Assembly: GCF_009380135.2 (NCBI RefSeq)
Contig: NZ_WHUT02000009.1
Span: 112,373-176,372 of the forward strand
Origin: Fertoeibacter niger
GTDB taxonomy: Bacteria > Pseudomonadota > Alphaproteobacteria > Rhodobacterales > Rhodobacteraceae
Reading direction: 5' to 3'
DNA length: 64,000 nt
Positions 23,294-33,307 of the stretch are shown one piece after another. Made by a program: the position numbers and the translations under genes. Below the pieces are notes generated by a model. The model was not told the DNA's origin. It ran no database searches and was given only the letters and a program-made list of their open reading frames with translations. The first letter of the stretch is position 1; the number at the start of each line of letters is the position of its first letter.

Positions 23294-24331
23294 TTACAGC
23301 CGCGCCGCCCAGAGGCGGAAACGGCCCTGCCCCGTCACCTCGCGGATCAGCCCCAGCGCCACCAGCCGGTCAAGGTTGCGCTGAACGGCGGCGCGGGATG
23401 CGCCGGTTTCCGACTCGGCCAAGGGTGCCGACACCATCGGCCAGCGCGCCAGTGCCGCGATCAGCAGCGGCGGTGTGCGGCCTGAAAGGTCAGCCGTGGC
23501 CGAGGCTGCCCGCGCCTGCCAGTCATCCAACCGGTCCAGCAGCCGCAGGGCGGCGAAACAGGCCTGTTCCACCCCGCCATACCAGCGCGCCAGCCGCTCG
23601 GCAGGGGTTCCGCCGGGGCGCAGGGCGGCACTGCCGCCCGTTGCCAGCGGCAGAAAGGGCAGGCCACCCCGCCCGTCCGCCGCACCCAGCCGTGCCGCGA
23701 TCACCGCCGCCTCGATCCGCGCGGCGGCCCCGGCATGGCCCGCCATCGCCCAGCCGTGAAACACCAGCGCCGCCGCACTGACCGGGTGCAGGCCTTCGGT
23801 CGCATCCGCCATATCCTGCCAGTCGCCCAGCCAGTCGGGCGCGGCCCCATCCTGCCGGCCCAGCCCGTCCTGCCTGGCCAGAAAGGCGGCAAGCCCAGCC
23901 TCGGGCCCCGGCCCGCCACCCAGACGGCGCAGCGCCCAGCCCGCGCGGGCCAGCGCCTGCGCATCATCCTGCACGCCGTCCAGCCGCAGCGCCACCCACA
24001 GCGCCAGCCTGTCAACCGTCACCCGGTCGCCCGACCACCAGCTGAACTCTGCCGCCTCCAGCAGGGCCAACCGGTCGCGCTGGCCCTGTGGGGCGCGGCG
24101 CAACCGTTCGTCCAGCGCGCCGAACCGCGCGGCGGTGCGGGCCAGACCGGCGGCCTGCGCAGCCTCGGCCGCGCGCCATTCCTGCGGGGCCAGCAGGGGC
24201 CTGCGATCGGCCACCGGCAGCGGCGGGGCCAAAGGGTCATCCTCGGGCGGGCCGGGCAGAAACCACAGATCGGCCTCGGCGGGGCCGTCATCATCGGGCG
24301 GAACAGAGACGGGATGGCGGGTCATCGCCAA
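23294..24331 (-). CDS. HTH-containing protein, DUF1612-like (RHE_PE00001 family)
   Basis: 345 aa, Ala/Arg/Trp-rich. The segment FGALDERLRRAPQGQRDRLA with LEAAEFSWWSGDRVTVDRLALW resembles the DUF1612 domain. The C-terminus (about 290-345) is a winged-helix-like DNA-binding domain: ASRAAVQRNLDRLVALGLIREVTGQGRFRLWA. Similar proteins are frequent on alphaproteobacterial plasmids and chromosomes and have no assigned role; they are sometimes misread as Fic proteins. Low confidence in family, higher in the HTH. Downstream gene DUF2218 is about 107 nt away, so co-transcription is uncertain. Confidence 0.6.
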   Translation of the reverse strand: MAMTRHPVSVPPDDDGPAEADLWFLPGPPEDDPLAPPLPVADRRPLLAPQEWRAAEAAQAAGLARTAARFGALDERLRRAPQGQRDRLALLEAAEFSWWSGDRVTVDRLALWVALRLDGVQDDAQALARAGWALRRLGGGPGPEAGLAAFLARQDGLGRQDGAAPDWLGDWQDMADATEGLHPVSAAALVFHGWAMAGHAGAAARIEAAVIAARLGAADGRGGLPFLPLATGGSAALRPGGTPAERLARWYGGVEQACFAALRLLDRLDDWQARAASATADLSGRTPPLLIAALARWPMVSAPLAESETGASRAAVQRNLDRLVALGLIREVTGQGRFRLWAARL

Positions 24332-24356
24332 TCCCTAGCATATCGCGCGGATGATT

Positions 24357-25985
24357 TCACGGCACATCCGGGAAGGGTTTCAGCGGCATGTCATCGACCA
24401 AGGGCACGGTCTGACGCTCGATCATCCGGTGCACGCGCGGCTTTTCCGGGCCCATGTGCAGCGCCAGCAGACGCTCATGCACAACGGCATCCGCCTTTGT
24501 GCGCCGCAGGTTGTGGCGCACATATTCGGCCCAGGTGGCCACATGATAGCTTTCGGTCCAGAGGTCGGGCTGTTCCAGATCACGCAGCAGCACCCATTGC
24601 CCGGCCCCGTCGCGGATGCGGATGCGCCGCCGGTCGGCCATGGCGGCCAGAAAGGCCGGCACATTTTCCTGCGCCACCTGGTAATCCACCATCACCATGA
24701 TCGGGCCTGACCGCGCCCGGATGTCCAGCCGCAGCGCAGGCTCGCTGAAGCGGTTCAGCGGGTCGAGGTTCAGAGCGCCAAATTCCGGCAGCGCCAGCCA
24801 CAGCCCCGCCAGCGCACCAAGGCCCAGCGTGGCGGCGGCGATCATCAGCGCCACACCCGCCCCATGGGCATCCGCCACCTGCCCCCAGACCGCCGACCCC
24901 GCCGCCATGCCGCCAAAGGTGGCGGTCTGGTACAGCGCCAACGCCCGCCCCACCACCCAGCGCGGGGTGGAAAGCTGCACCGTCACGTTGAAAAGCGACA
25001 GCGACAGCACCCAGGCGGCCCCGGCGGGCAGCAGGCACAGCCCCGCCAGCCACAGGCTGTCGCTGAACGCCAGACACAGCGCCGCCAGCCCGAACACCAG
25101 GAAGGCGCTGCGCACGATATGCTCGTTGCTGAACCGCTCGCGCAGGCGGGCGTTCAGAAAGGCCCCGCCGATGGCCCCCAGCCCGAAACAGCCCAGCAAG
25201 ATGCCATAGGCCTGCGCCCCGCCCCCCACCTGATCGCGCGCCACCAGCGGCAGCAGGGCCAGCACGCAGATGGCCGACACGCCGAACAGGAACCCCCGCA
25301 GCATCACGCGCAGCAGGTTGGGCGACATGGCGACATAGCGCAGACCGGCGGCGATGGCGCCGCCAAAGGCCTCGCGCGGCAATGTGCCGGGCATGTGCGG
25401 AGATTTCCAGCGGGCCAGCGCAACGATGAACGGCAGATAGCTGACCGCATTGATGGCAAAGGCCACAGCCGCCCCTCCCGCCGCGACAATGGCCCCACCT
25501 GCGGCGGGGCCCACGCTGCGCATCAGGTTGAAGCCCATCGAATTCAGCGCCACCGCCGCCGGCAGATCGGCCTTGGGCACCAGATCTCCCATCGAGGCCT
25601 GCCATGACGGGTTGTTCAGCGCGGTGCCCAGCCCGATCAGAAAGGTGAAGCCCAGCAAAAGCCAGGGCGTCAGCAGCCCCATCCAGGCACTGACGGCAAG
25701 CCCGATCGAGGCCAGCAGCATGAAGCCTTGCGCCAGCAACATGATGCGCCGCCGGTCGAAATTGTCGGCCAGCGCCCCGGCGGGCAGCGAGAACAGCATG
25801 ATCGGCAATGTGGTTGACGCCTGCACCAGCGCGATCATCACGGGCGAGGTGGTCAGCGTGGTCATCATCCAGCCCGCGCCCACCGCCTGCACCAGACCGC
25901 CAAAGTTGGATACCAGCGTGGCCGACCACAGCCCCCGGAACCCCGGATGCCGGAACGGGGCCAAAGCAGATGCGCGCTGCGGCAC
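24357..25985 (-). CDS. MFS_3-family (EntS-like) transporter with C-terminal soluble domain
   Basis: 542 aa from a GTG start at 25985 (GGAAAGG 7 nt upstream). Twelve predicted helices over about 1-410, then a soluble C-terminus (about 425-540) with MVMVDYQVAQENVPAFLAAM and YHVATWAEYVRHNLRRTKAD, a dimeric ferredoxin-like (monooxygenase-type) fold that is part of the MFS_3/DUF894 family. Family members include the enterobactin exporter EntS; most are of unknown substrate. Inner-membrane exporter. Divergent from the FMO gene. Confidence 0.82.
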   Translation of the reverse strand: MPQRASALAPFRHPGFRGLWSATLVSNFGGLVQAVGAGWMMTTLTTSPVMIALVQASTTLPIMLFSLPAGALADNFDRRRIMLLAQGFMLLASIGLAVSAWMGLLTPWLLLGFTFLIGLGTALNNPSWQASMGDLVPKADLPAAVALNSMGFNLMRSVGPAAGGAIVAAGGAAVAFAINAVSYLPFIVALARWKSPHMPGTLPREAFGGAIAAGLRYVAMSPNLLRVMLRGFLFGVSAICVLALLPLVARDQVGGGAQAYGILLGCFGLGAIGGAFLNARLRERFSNEHIVRSAFLVFGLAALCLAFSDSLWLAGLCLLPAGAAWVLSLSLFNVTVQLSTPRWVVGRALALYQTATFGGMAAGSAVWGQVADAHGAGVALMIAAATLGLGALAGLWLALPEFGALNLDPLNRFSEPALRLDIRARSGPIMVMVDYQVAQENVPAFLAAMADRRRIRIRDGAGQWVLLRDLEQPDLWTESYHVATWAEYVRHNLRRTKADAVVHERLLALHMGPEKPRVHRMIERQTVPLVDDMPLKPFPDVP

Positions 25986-26255
25986 GTCAGAGCCTTTCCG
26001 TGTTCATCCTTGCAGGGATAGGGGGGTGTGGGGCCAGTGGCAAGGCATCACGCGCCGGATCGGCGGGTTTCGGAACCGGGGCCTTTCGCCGGTCACGATG
26101 GGCCTTTTGCGGCAGTTTCACCGACGGCAGGGGCGATTCTGCACGCCAAGCGCGACCAAAGTAGGCCGTGGCCCCTGCGCTTGCCGCGCGGAAAGCAGTT
26201 CGTCAATCCGCCCCGCTGCCGCACACTGGCCCAAGGGAGACTGAGGGAGGACAGA

Positions 26256-28055
26256 ATGCTGGATACCACGCCGACCGATCAGGTCACGGCGATCCTGAAT
26301 GATTTCGGGGCCGCGCTGGAGGCGGGCGACATCGCCCGCGCGACCGCAATGTTTCAGGATGACTGCTATTGGCGCGACCTTGTGACATTCACCTGGAACA
26401 TCGCCACGCTGGAAGGCCGCGATGCGATTGCCGCGATGCTGGCCGCGCAACTGGCCCAGACCGCACCCTCTGGCTGGCGCATCGCCGAGGGCGAAGTGGC
26501 CACCGAGGATGGCGGCGTGACAACGGCCTGGATCAGCTTCGAGACGGCGGTGGCGCGTGGCCATGGGCTGATCCGGCTGAAAAACGGGCTGATCTGGACG
26601 CTGCTGACCACGATGGTCGAGCTGAAGGGCCACGAGGAACCGCTGGGCTTTGCCCGCCCGCTGGGGGCCAAACATGGCGCAGGCAAGCACCGCCCAAGCT
26701 GGAAAGAGGAACGCGAGGCCGAGGCGCGCGATCTGGGCTATGCGACGCAGCCCTATGTGGTGATCATCGGCGGCGGGCAGGGCGGCATTGCGCTGGGGGC
26801 GCGCCTGCGGCAGTTGAACGTGCCCACCATCATTCTGGAAAAGAACGACCGCCCCGGTGACAGCTGGCGCAACCGCTACAAATCGCTCTGCCTGCATGAT
26901 CCGGTCTGGTATGACCATCTGCCCTACCTGCCCTTCCCGCCGAACTGGCCGGTCTTTGCGCCCAAGGACAAGATCGGCGACTGGCTGGAAATGTATACCA
27001 AGATCATGGAGCTGAACTACTGGACGCGGACCACCTGCAAACAGGCGTCCTTTGACGAGGCGACGGACGAATGGACGGTGGTGGTGGACCGCGACGGGCA
27101 AGAGGTGGTGCTGCGGCCAAAGCAGCTTGTGCTGGCCACCGGCATGTCGGCCAAGGCGAACCTGCCGAATTATCCGGGGATGGACCGTTTCAGGGGCGAC
27201 CAGCATCATTCCAGCAAACACCCCGGCCCCGACGCCTACAGGGGCAAGCGCGCGGTGGTGATCGGGTCGAACAACTCGGCCCATGACATCTGCGCGGCAC
27301 TGTGGGAAAACGATGTGGATGTGACGATGGTGCAGCGGTCCACCACCCATATCGTGCGGTCCGACAGCCTGATGGAGATCGGTCTGGGCGGGCTTTATTC
27401 CGAACAGGCGGTGCGCGGCGGCATGACCACCGACAAGGCCGACCTGATCTTTGCCAGCCTGCCCTACCGCATCTTGCATGAGTTCCAGATACCGCTTTAT
27501 GACCAGATGCGCGAAAGGGACGCCGATTTCTACGCCGGGCTGGAAAAGGCCGGGTTCCGGCTGGACTGGGGCGATGACGGATCGGGCCTGTTCATGAAAT
27601 ACCTGCGGCGCGGGTCGGGTTATTACATTGACGTGGGGGCCAGCCAGCTGATCATCGACGGCAAGATCAAGCTGGCGCATGGGCAGGTGAAGGAGATCAC
27701 CGAAACCGGTGTGCTGCTGGAGGATGGCACCGAACTGCCCGCCGATGTGATCGTCTATGCCACCGGATACGGTTCAATGAACGGCTGGGCGGCGGATCTG
27801 ATCGGGCAGGATGTGGCCGACAAGGTGGGCAAATGCTGGGGGCTTGGGTCAGCCACCACCAAAGACCCCGGGCCCTGGGTGGGCGAGCAGCGCAACATGT
27901 GGAAGCCCACGAAACAGCCGGCGCTGTGGTTTCACGGCGGCAACCTGCACCAGTCGCGGCATTATTCGCAATTCCTGTCGCTGCAACTGAAGGCGCGGAT
28001 GGAGGGGATTGCCACCCCGGTTTACGGCATGCCCGAAACCTATCATCTGGGCTGA
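26256..28055 (+). CDS. Flavin monooxygenase with N-terminal NTF2-like domain
   Basis: 599 aa from ATG 26256 (GAGGGAGG upstream). Residues about 1-140 are an NTF2/SnoaL-like cone (DQVTAILNDFGAALEAGDIARATAMFQDD, W-rich). Residues about 165-599 form a class-B FAD/NADPH monooxygenase: FAD Rossmann motif IIGGGQGG (171-177), NADPH Rossmann AVVIGSNNSAHD, and the YATGYGSMNGW motif. Class-B enzymes hydroxylate N or S atoms or insert oxygen (Baeyer-Villiger, YUCCA-like). The substrate is unknown; the NTF2 domain could be a small-molecule pocket. It is often annotated as putative indole-3-pyruvate monooxygenase, which I cannot confirm. Confidence 0.85.
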   Translation: MLDTTPTDQVTAILNDFGAALEAGDIARATAMFQDDCYWRDLVTFTWNIATLEGRDAIAAMLAAQLAQTAPSGWRIAEGEVATEDGGVTTAWISFETAVARGHGLIRLKNGLIWTLLTTMVELKGHEEPLGFARPLGAKHGAGKHRPSWKEEREAEARDLGYATQPYVVIIGGGQGGIALGARLRQLNVPTIILEKNDRPGDSWRNRYKSLCLHDPVWYDHLPYLPFPPNWPVFAPKDKIGDWLEMYTKIMELNYWTRTTCKQASFDEATDEWTVVVDRDGQEVVLRPKQLVLATGMSAKANLPNYPGMDRFRGDQHHSSKHPGPDAYRGKRAVVIGSNNSAHDICAALWENDVDVTMVQRSTTHIVRSDSLMEIGLGGLYSEQAVRGGMTTDKADLIFASLPYRILHEFQIPLYDQMRERDADFYAGLEKAGFRLDWGDDGSGLFMKYLRRGSGYYIDVGASQLIIDGKIKLAHGQVKEITETGVLLEDGTELPADVIVYATGYGSMNGWAADLIGQDVADKVGKCWGLGSATTKDPGPWVGEQRNMWKPTKQPALWFHGGNLHQSRHYSQFLSLQLKARMEGIATPVYGMPETYHLG

Positions 28056-28073
28056 GGGCTGGCGGGTGTGGGG

Positions 28074-29435
28074 TCAGGCCCCCACCCTGCCCCGCCATTC
28101 CGCGGCATAGGCCTGCATGGCGGGCCTGTGCTGCGGATCGGCCACAGGGTCAACTTTGACAGGCCGGGCCGGCGGGCCGAACAGCAGCGCGGCACCGATG
28201 CTGGTGCCGGTCTGCGACCCCGCGCGCTGCACCGCCCGCCCGGTGGCCACCGCCAGCATGGCGCAATAGAGCTCGTTCTGGGCAAAGGGGCCTTCGACGA
28301 TCACCGGCCCGTCCGCCCCGGTGATCGCCAGACATTCCGCCGTCATCAGCGCCAGATAGAACGCCAGCGCCGCCATCCGCGCGCCGCCTTGGGGTTCGGG
28401 CTGGGTCCATTCTGCCTGCCGCCCGGGGAATGGCCCGCTGGAAGGCTCCACCGTCGGGAACAGCATGATGCGGTCGCGCAGCACCTGCGCCATGTCGCCT
28501 GGGGTGGCGGCTGGGCTTTCACCGTGGCGGATCACCTCATACTCCCGCCCGCCCATGAAACGGGCCGAACGCACGGGCGCGCCAAAGGCATCGACATTGA
28601 TCAGCGTATCGCGTGCGGCATCCATTGGCGGCGCGCTGCCGCCCACCGCCATCGTGACCACCCATGTGCCTGTGGACACCACGGCAAAGGGCGCGGCCCG
28701 GGCCAGCAGATGCGGCAGCAGCGATGCGTTGGAATCGTGGATGCCACAGGCAACGGGGGTGCCGGGCACAAGCCCGGTTGCGGCGGCAATCGCAGGCAGT
28801 ATCGGGCCAAGGATGTCGGATGGTTTGCGCGGCGCGGCGATCTTTCCCGCCAGCCCAAGGCGCCCGACGAGGCTGGAAAGCGCACCCTGCGCCGGGTTCC
28901 AAAGGTCGGTATGGCAGCCCAGTGAACACAAATCGGTCGCAGTCACCCCGGTCAGCCGGTGGCCCCAGTATTGCGGCCATGTCACCAGTTGCGCCGTGCG
29001 CGCCAGCAGCCCCGGGTCACGCGCGAACTGCCAGTGCAGTTGCGCGCCAAGATTGAGCCCCAGTGCCAGCCGCGGTGATCCGGTTTCGGCAAAATCCGGG
29101 CGCAGCGCGGTATAGGCCGCGGCTGTGGCATGCGGCCCGTCATGCTCATAATCCAGCACCGGCGCAGCAAGGGTGCCATCCGCCGCCAAGAGCGCCGCAC
29201 AGGCGCCGTGCGTGGTAATGGAAATCGCGTCTATGCCGTGGCGTGCGTGGAAATCCCGCAGCCCCGCCAACACGAAATTCCAATGCCCCTCGGTGTCGAA
29301 ACGCGGATAGGGCGGGCCGGGCCGCACGCGGTTGGGCTGCGTGACCACGTCAATCTCGGTCAGCGTGTCACGGTTTACCAGCGCCAGCTTGGCGTTGGTC
29401 TTGCCGATGTCGATGACCGCCACATGCCGCGTCAT
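28074..29435 (-). CDS. rhaK: L-rhamnose-locus FGGY sugar kinase
   Basis: 453 aa. N-terminal phosphate-binding [20 protein letters not shown]-type [26 protein letters not shown] and [11 protein letters not shown] place it in the FGGY kinase family near L-rhamnulokinase/L-fuculokinase. In Rhizobium leguminosarum, RhaK is the kinase of the rhaRSTPQUK operon and also needed for the ABC transporter to work. Here it is the last gene after rhaU (ATGA overlap 29432-29435). Convergent with the FMO gene, 18 nt apart. Confidence 0.9.
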   Translation of the reverse strand: MTRHVAVIDIGKTNAKLALVNRDTLTEIDVVTQPNRVRPGPPYPRFDTEGHWNFVLAGLRDFHARHGIDAISITTHGACAALLAADGTLAAPVLDYEHDGPHATAAAYTALRPDFAETGSPRLALGLNLGAQLHWQFARDPGLLARTAQLVTWPQYWGHRLTGVTATDLCSLGCHTDLWNPAQGALSSLVGRLGLAGKIAAPRKPSDILGPILPAIAAATGLVPGTPVACGIHDSNASLLPHLLARAAPFAVVSTGTWVVTMAVGGSAPPMDAARDTLINVDAFGAPVRSARFMGGREYEVIRHGESPAATPGDMAQVLRDRIMLFPTVEPSSGPFPGRQAEWTQPEPQGGARMAALAFYLALMTAECLAITGADGPVIVEGPFAQNELYCAMLAVATGRAVQRAGSQTGTSIGAALLFGPPARPVKVDPVADPQHRPAMQAYAAEWRGRVGA

Positions 29436-29749
29436 GGCATGTGGAACAGCGGCACCAGCGGCGTGGCCACGGGCTCATTGTCGGGCTGGGTCGCCATGAT
29501 GTCGGCCATATGCGCCCACCAGCGCTGCATCACCGGATGCGCGGGCAGCGCCGCCATGCCGTGATCCGCCGGGCGGGACAGGATTCCGAACAGCGTGTTC
29601 GTCGCGGGGTCCAGATGGATGGTGTAATCGCTGATACCTGCGTCGCGCAGCAGCGCCACCAGTTCCGGCCAGATCGCATCGTGGCGGCGGCGGTATTCGT
29701 CCGCCATCCCCGGCAGAAGGTGCATCTTGAAGGCGTAACGTTCCGTCAT
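29432..29749 (-). CDS. rhaU: L-rhamnose mutarotase
   Basis: 105 aa, the normal mutarotase length, [27 protein letters not shown] followed by [16 protein letters not shown] and [12 protein letters not shown]: the complete RhaM/RhaU family pattern with the conserved His (KMHL, RRRHD) and Trp residues. It interconverts alpha- and beta-L-rhamnopyranose for the isomerase. Overlaps rhaQ and rhaK by 4 nt on each side, so translationally coupled. Confidence 0.93.
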   Translation of the reverse strand: MTERYAFKMHLLPGMADEYRRRHDAIWPELVALLRDAGISDYTIHLDPATNTLFGILSRPADHGMAALPAHPVMQRWWAHMADIMATQPDNEPVATPLVPLFHMP

Positions 29750-30735
29750 GCTCTGCGCCTCCGCATCGCCCAGAGGCGCGGCAGGGCGATGACCCCGATC
29801 AGCAACAGACCGATGAAGATCGACATCACGATACCCGGCACGTTCAGCAGGCCAAGGCCGAACGTCACCAGCCCCATGACGAAGGCCGCGATCACCACGC
29901 CGGGAATCGTGCCCGAGCCGCCCAGGATGTTCACACCACCCAGCACCACCATCGTCACCACCTCCAATTCATAACCCGTAGCAATGGAAGGCCGGGTGGA
30001 GCCCAGTCGTGAGGTCAGGCACACCGCCGCCACACCCGCCATCAGCCCGGTCAGCAGGAACAGGATGAACTTCACCCGCGCCACATTGACGCCGGAAAAC
30101 TGCGCCGCGACCGGGTTGTTGCCGATCACATAGACCTGCCGGCCAAAACTGGTGCGGTGCAAGAGCACGCCGAAAGCCACGGCGAGGGCGGCAAAGACCA
30201 CCAGCTCCACCGTGATCACCCACACCACATAACCCTGCCCGAACCACGCAAAATCAGCAGGATAGCCGGTGAAAGCCTGATCGCCCAGAATGATATAGCT
30301 GATGCCGCGAAACAGGCTCATCGTGCCGATGGTCACGACGATGGAGGGCAGGCCAAGCCGCGCCACAATCGTGCCGTTGAACGCGCCGCAGGCCAGCCCG
30401 GTGCCAAGCCCCACCAGCACCAGAACCGGCGTGCCGAACCCCATGGTCATCGCCACCCCCATCATGGTCGAGGCCAGCGCGATGATGGCCGCAACCGACA
30501 GGTCAATCTCGCCCGCGATGATCAGCATCGCCATGGCAAAGGCGATCATCGCCTTTTCGGTAAAGTTGAAGGTTGCGTCAGACAGGTTCCACGCGTTCAG
30601 GAAATAGGGCGAGGCCAGCGCATTGGCGATGAATATCGCCACCGCCACGATCAGCAGCAGGCTTTCCCAGCTTTTCAGGGCTTTCGCAAACGGGCTGACC
30701 AGACGGTCGGGGATCACGCGGTAAGAGGGGGTCAT
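29746..30735 (-). CDS. rhaQ: Rhamnose ABC transporter permease RhaQ
   Basis: 329 aa, RbsC-family sugar permease with about eight to ten helices. The family core [19 protein letters not shown] lies near residue 80 and [17 protein letters not shown] near 270. Pairs with RhaP in a heterodimeric inner-membrane channel energised by RhaT. ATGA overlap with rhaP (30732-30735). Confidence 0.92.
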   Translation of the reverse strand: MTPSYRVIPDRLVSPFAKALKSWESLLLIVAVAIFIANALASPYFLNAWNLSDATFNFTEKAMIAFAMAMLIIAGEIDLSVAAIIALASTMMGVAMTMGFGTPVLVLVGLGTGLACGAFNGTIVARLGLPSIVVTIGTMSLFRGISYIILGDQAFTGYPADFAWFGQGYVVWVITVELVVFAALAVAFGVLLHRTSFGRQVYVIGNNPVAAQFSGVNVARVKFILFLLTGLMAGVAAVCLTSRLGSTRPSIATGYELEVVTMVVLGGVNILGGSGTIPGVVIAAFVMGLVTFGLGLLNVPGIVMSIFIGLLLIGVIALPRLWAMRRRRA

Positions 30736-31697
30736 GCGGCCTCCTTCAGGATGATGCGGCCGGGGGCCCGGCCCTGGCGCGCGTTGAAGGCCACGGCGAT
30801 GATGATGGCGGCCCCCGATATGGCCAGTTGCCAGAAGGGCGATATGCCCACCACCGGCAGCGCGTTCTTCATGATGCCCAGAAACAACGCGCCCAGAACC
30901 GCACCGCCGACCGACCCCATACCCCCGGCGATGGATACCCCGCCGATCACGCAGGCCGCCACCACGTCCAGCTCAAAACCCCCCGCGATGTCGACATAGG
31001 CCACCGCATAGCGTGCCACCCACAGATAGCCCGTCAGCCCCGCCATGGCCCCAGCAATCACAAAGGCCGCAAACTGCGTGCGCCCCACGTTGATGCCGGT
31101 ATAGACGGCGGCATGCGGGTTGCCCCCCACGGCAAAGAAGCTGCGGCCAAGGGCGGTGCGCCCCACCAGCACGGCAAAGCCCAGCGTGATGGCAATGGCG
31201 ATCCAGCTCATCATCGGCAGGCCAAGGAAAGCGATGCGCGGCAGGGCCTTGAACCCGTCGCTCATCTGATGCGCGTTGATCCATTTGCCATCGGAGATCA
31301 GGAATATGATGCCCCGGTAGATGGTCATGGTGCCCAAGGTGACCACGATGGGCGGAATATCCAGCTTCCACACCAAAAGGCCGTTCACCGCGCCCATTGC
31401 TGCGCCCAGCATCACCACGCCGCAAAGGATCAGCGCCAAGGGCACGCCCATGCCGTTCAGCATCGCGGCCACCATGCCGGTCAGCGCCAGATTGGCGGCC
31501 ACCGACAGGTCAATGCAGCGGGTCAGGATCACGATCATCTGCGCCAATGCGAGAATGATCAGCGGGGCCGTGTCATTGAATACCGACGCCAGATTGGCCG
31601 GTGTGACAAACCCCGGAAAGCGAAAGGCGATCAGCACCAGCAGCAGGGCGATTACGCCCGCCAGCAACGCCTCACGCGAGGCGAACAGGCGAGTCAT
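30732..31697 (-). CDS. rhaP: Rhamnose ABC transporter permease RhaP
   Basis: 321 aa, second RbsC-family permease, with AQMIVILTRCIDLSVAANLA near residue 60 and VIGGVSIAGGMGSVGGAVLG near 240. Multi-spanning inner-membrane protein partner of RhaQ. Its start overlaps the rhaT stop by 4 nt (31694-31697). Confidence 0.92.
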   Translation of the reverse strand: MTRLFASREALLAGVIALLLVLIAFRFPGFVTPANLASVFNDTAPLIILALAQMIVILTRCIDLSVAANLALTGMVAAMLNGMGVPLALILCGVVMLGAAMGAVNGLLVWKLDIPPIVVTLGTMTIYRGIIFLISDGKWINAHQMSDGFKALPRIAFLGLPMMSWIAIAITLGFAVLVGRTALGRSFFAVGGNPHAAVYTGINVGRTQFAAFVIAGAMAGLTGYLWVARYAVAYVDIAGGFELDVVAACVIGGVSIAGGMGSVGGAVLGALFLGIMKNALPVVGISPFWQLAISGAAIIIAVAFNARQGRAPGRIILKEAA

Positions 31698-33235
31698 GCG
31701 GCCACCCCGGCGGGGATGCCTGCGGCGGCGCGCACCAGAGCCTCGGGTGTCATCGCGTCGCCGGTCAGCTCGGCCACCATCCGCCCTTCGCGCATCACGA
31801 TCACCCGGTCAGACATGCCCAGCACCTCGGGGATCTCGGATGATACCATGATCACCGCCAGCCCCTGCCCCGCCAGTTCCGCCATGAATTCATGCACCGC
31901 CGCCTTTGACCCGATGTCGATGCCCTTGGTCGGTTCGTCCAGAATGATGACGCGCGGTTTGGTGGACAGCCATTTGGCGATCACCACCTTTTGCTGGTTG
32001 CCACCCGATAGCAGGCCCACATCCTGATCAAGGCTGGCCGCCCGCAGATCCAGCCGCTGCGTGTATTCCCGCGCCAAGGCAAACTCCTCGGCCAACCGCA
32101 GGAAACCGTTGCGCGAGGTGCGGCCCAGCGACGGCAGCGTGACGTTCTGGAAAATCGGCAGGCCCTTTACCGCACCTTGCCGCCCGCGATCCTCGGGCAC
32201 ATAGACGATGCCGTGCTGCACCGCCTCGGTGGTGGAGCGGATGACCACCACCTTGTCATCAATCCGGCAGGCTCCCTTGGACGGCTTGGTAATGCCGAAC
32301 AGCGCCTGCATGAATTCCGAACGGCCGGCCCCGATCAGGCCATAAAAGCCCAGAATTTCCCCCTGCCGCAGGGAGAAGTTGATGTCGGCAAATTCGGTCG
32401 GGTGGCTATAGCCCGCGACGGTCAGCAGCACCGGGCCAAGCTGGGGCGCACGTTTGGGGAATATCTGATCGACCGACCGGCCCACCATCATCTGCACCAG
32501 CGCGCCCTCGGTCACATCGGCGATGCGCCCGGCCCCGATGAACTGGCCGTCGCGGAACACGGTGTAGCGGTCGGCGATGCGGAAGATCTCGTCAAACTTG
32601 TGGCTGATGAACAGAATCGCCTTGCCTTCGGCCTTCAGCCGCTCGACCAGTTCATAAAGCTCGTGGATTTCCTTGTGGCTGAGCGCTGCCGTGGGTTCAT
32701 CCATGATGACAACCTGCGCGTCGATCGACAGCGCGCGGGCGATGGCGACCAGATGCTTGCTGGCGATGCCCAGATCGCGCAGGCGGGTCGCGGGATCAAG
32801 ATCGGCCCCGATGCGCGCCAGCAGGCTGCGCGCCTGCCGCAGCATTTCCGCCCGGTCGATCAGGCCGAAACGGCCGCGCGGCGCATGGCCGATAAAGATG
32901 TTCTCGGCCACAGACAGATCGTCGAACAGCACGGTTTCCTGATGGATCGCTGTAACGCCCGCCTTTGCCGCCGCCTGTGCCGTGGGAAAATGCGTGCCGA
33001 CGCCCGCGATCTCGATCACCCCGGCATCGGGCTGGTAAATGCCGGTCAGGATTTTCACGATGGTGGATTTGCCTGCGCCATTCTCGCCGATCAGCGCCGT
33101 CACCTGCCCCGGGTAAAGCTCCAGCGCCACATCGGACAACGCGCGCACACCGGGAAATGATTTGGAAATGCCTGACAGCCGCAGCACGGGGTCAGGATGC
33201 GCGGAAGGCTCCGCGCCAGTGGCGTGCGGTTGCAT
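31694..33235 (-). CDS. rhaT: Rhamnose ABC transporter ATP-binding protein RhaT
   Basis: 513 aa from ATG 33235 with two fused nucleotide-binding domains, as usual for monosaccharide importers (RbsA/MglA type). Domain 1 (about 17-250) has Walker A GENGAGKST and Walker B VIMDEPTAALS; its signature loop is weak. Domain 2 (about 265-505) has a degenerate Walker A (LIGAGRSE), signature LLSGGNQQKV and Walker B VIILDEPTKGID. Asymmetry is typical for the family. Cytosolic, docked to RhaP/RhaQ. Confidence 0.92.
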   Translation of the reverse strand: MQPHATGAEPSAHPDPVLRLSGISKSFPGVRALSDVALELYPGQVTALIGENGAGKSTIVKILTGIYQPDAGVIEIAGVGTHFPTAQAAAKAGVTAIHQETVLFDDLSVAENIFIGHAPRGRFGLIDRAEMLRQARSLLARIGADLDPATRLRDLGIASKHLVAIARALSIDAQVVIMDEPTAALSHKEIHELYELVERLKAEGKAILFISHKFDEIFRIADRYTVFRDGQFIGAGRIADVTEGALVQMMVGRSVDQIFPKRAPQLGPVLLTVAGYSHPTEFADINFSLRQGEILGFYGLIGAGRSEFMQALFGITKPSKGACRIDDKVVVIRSTTEAVQHGIVYVPEDRGRQGAVKGLPIFQNVTLPSLGRTSRNGFLRLAEEFALAREYTQRLDLRAASLDQDVGLLSGGNQQKVVIAKWLSTKPRVIILDEPTKGIDIGSKAAVHEFMAELAGQGLAVIMVSSEIPEVLGMSDRVIVMREGRMVAELTGDAMTPEALVRAAAGIPAGVAA

Positions 33236-33263
33236 GGCAGATCCGGGTGTCAGGGGGTGGGTT

Positions 33264-33287
33264 GGCCCGGCGCGCGAACGCCGGGCC
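33264..33287 (-). other. Stem-loop between rhaS and rhaT
   Basis: Perfect 9-bp stem GGCCCGGCG/CGCCGGGCC with a 6-nt loop, no T-tract, 21 nt after the rhaS stop. Likely a 3' protective structure or partial terminator that lets the binding protein be made in excess. Confidence 0.6.
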
Positions 33288-33307
33288 TGCATCAGATTGC
33301 GGAAGGA

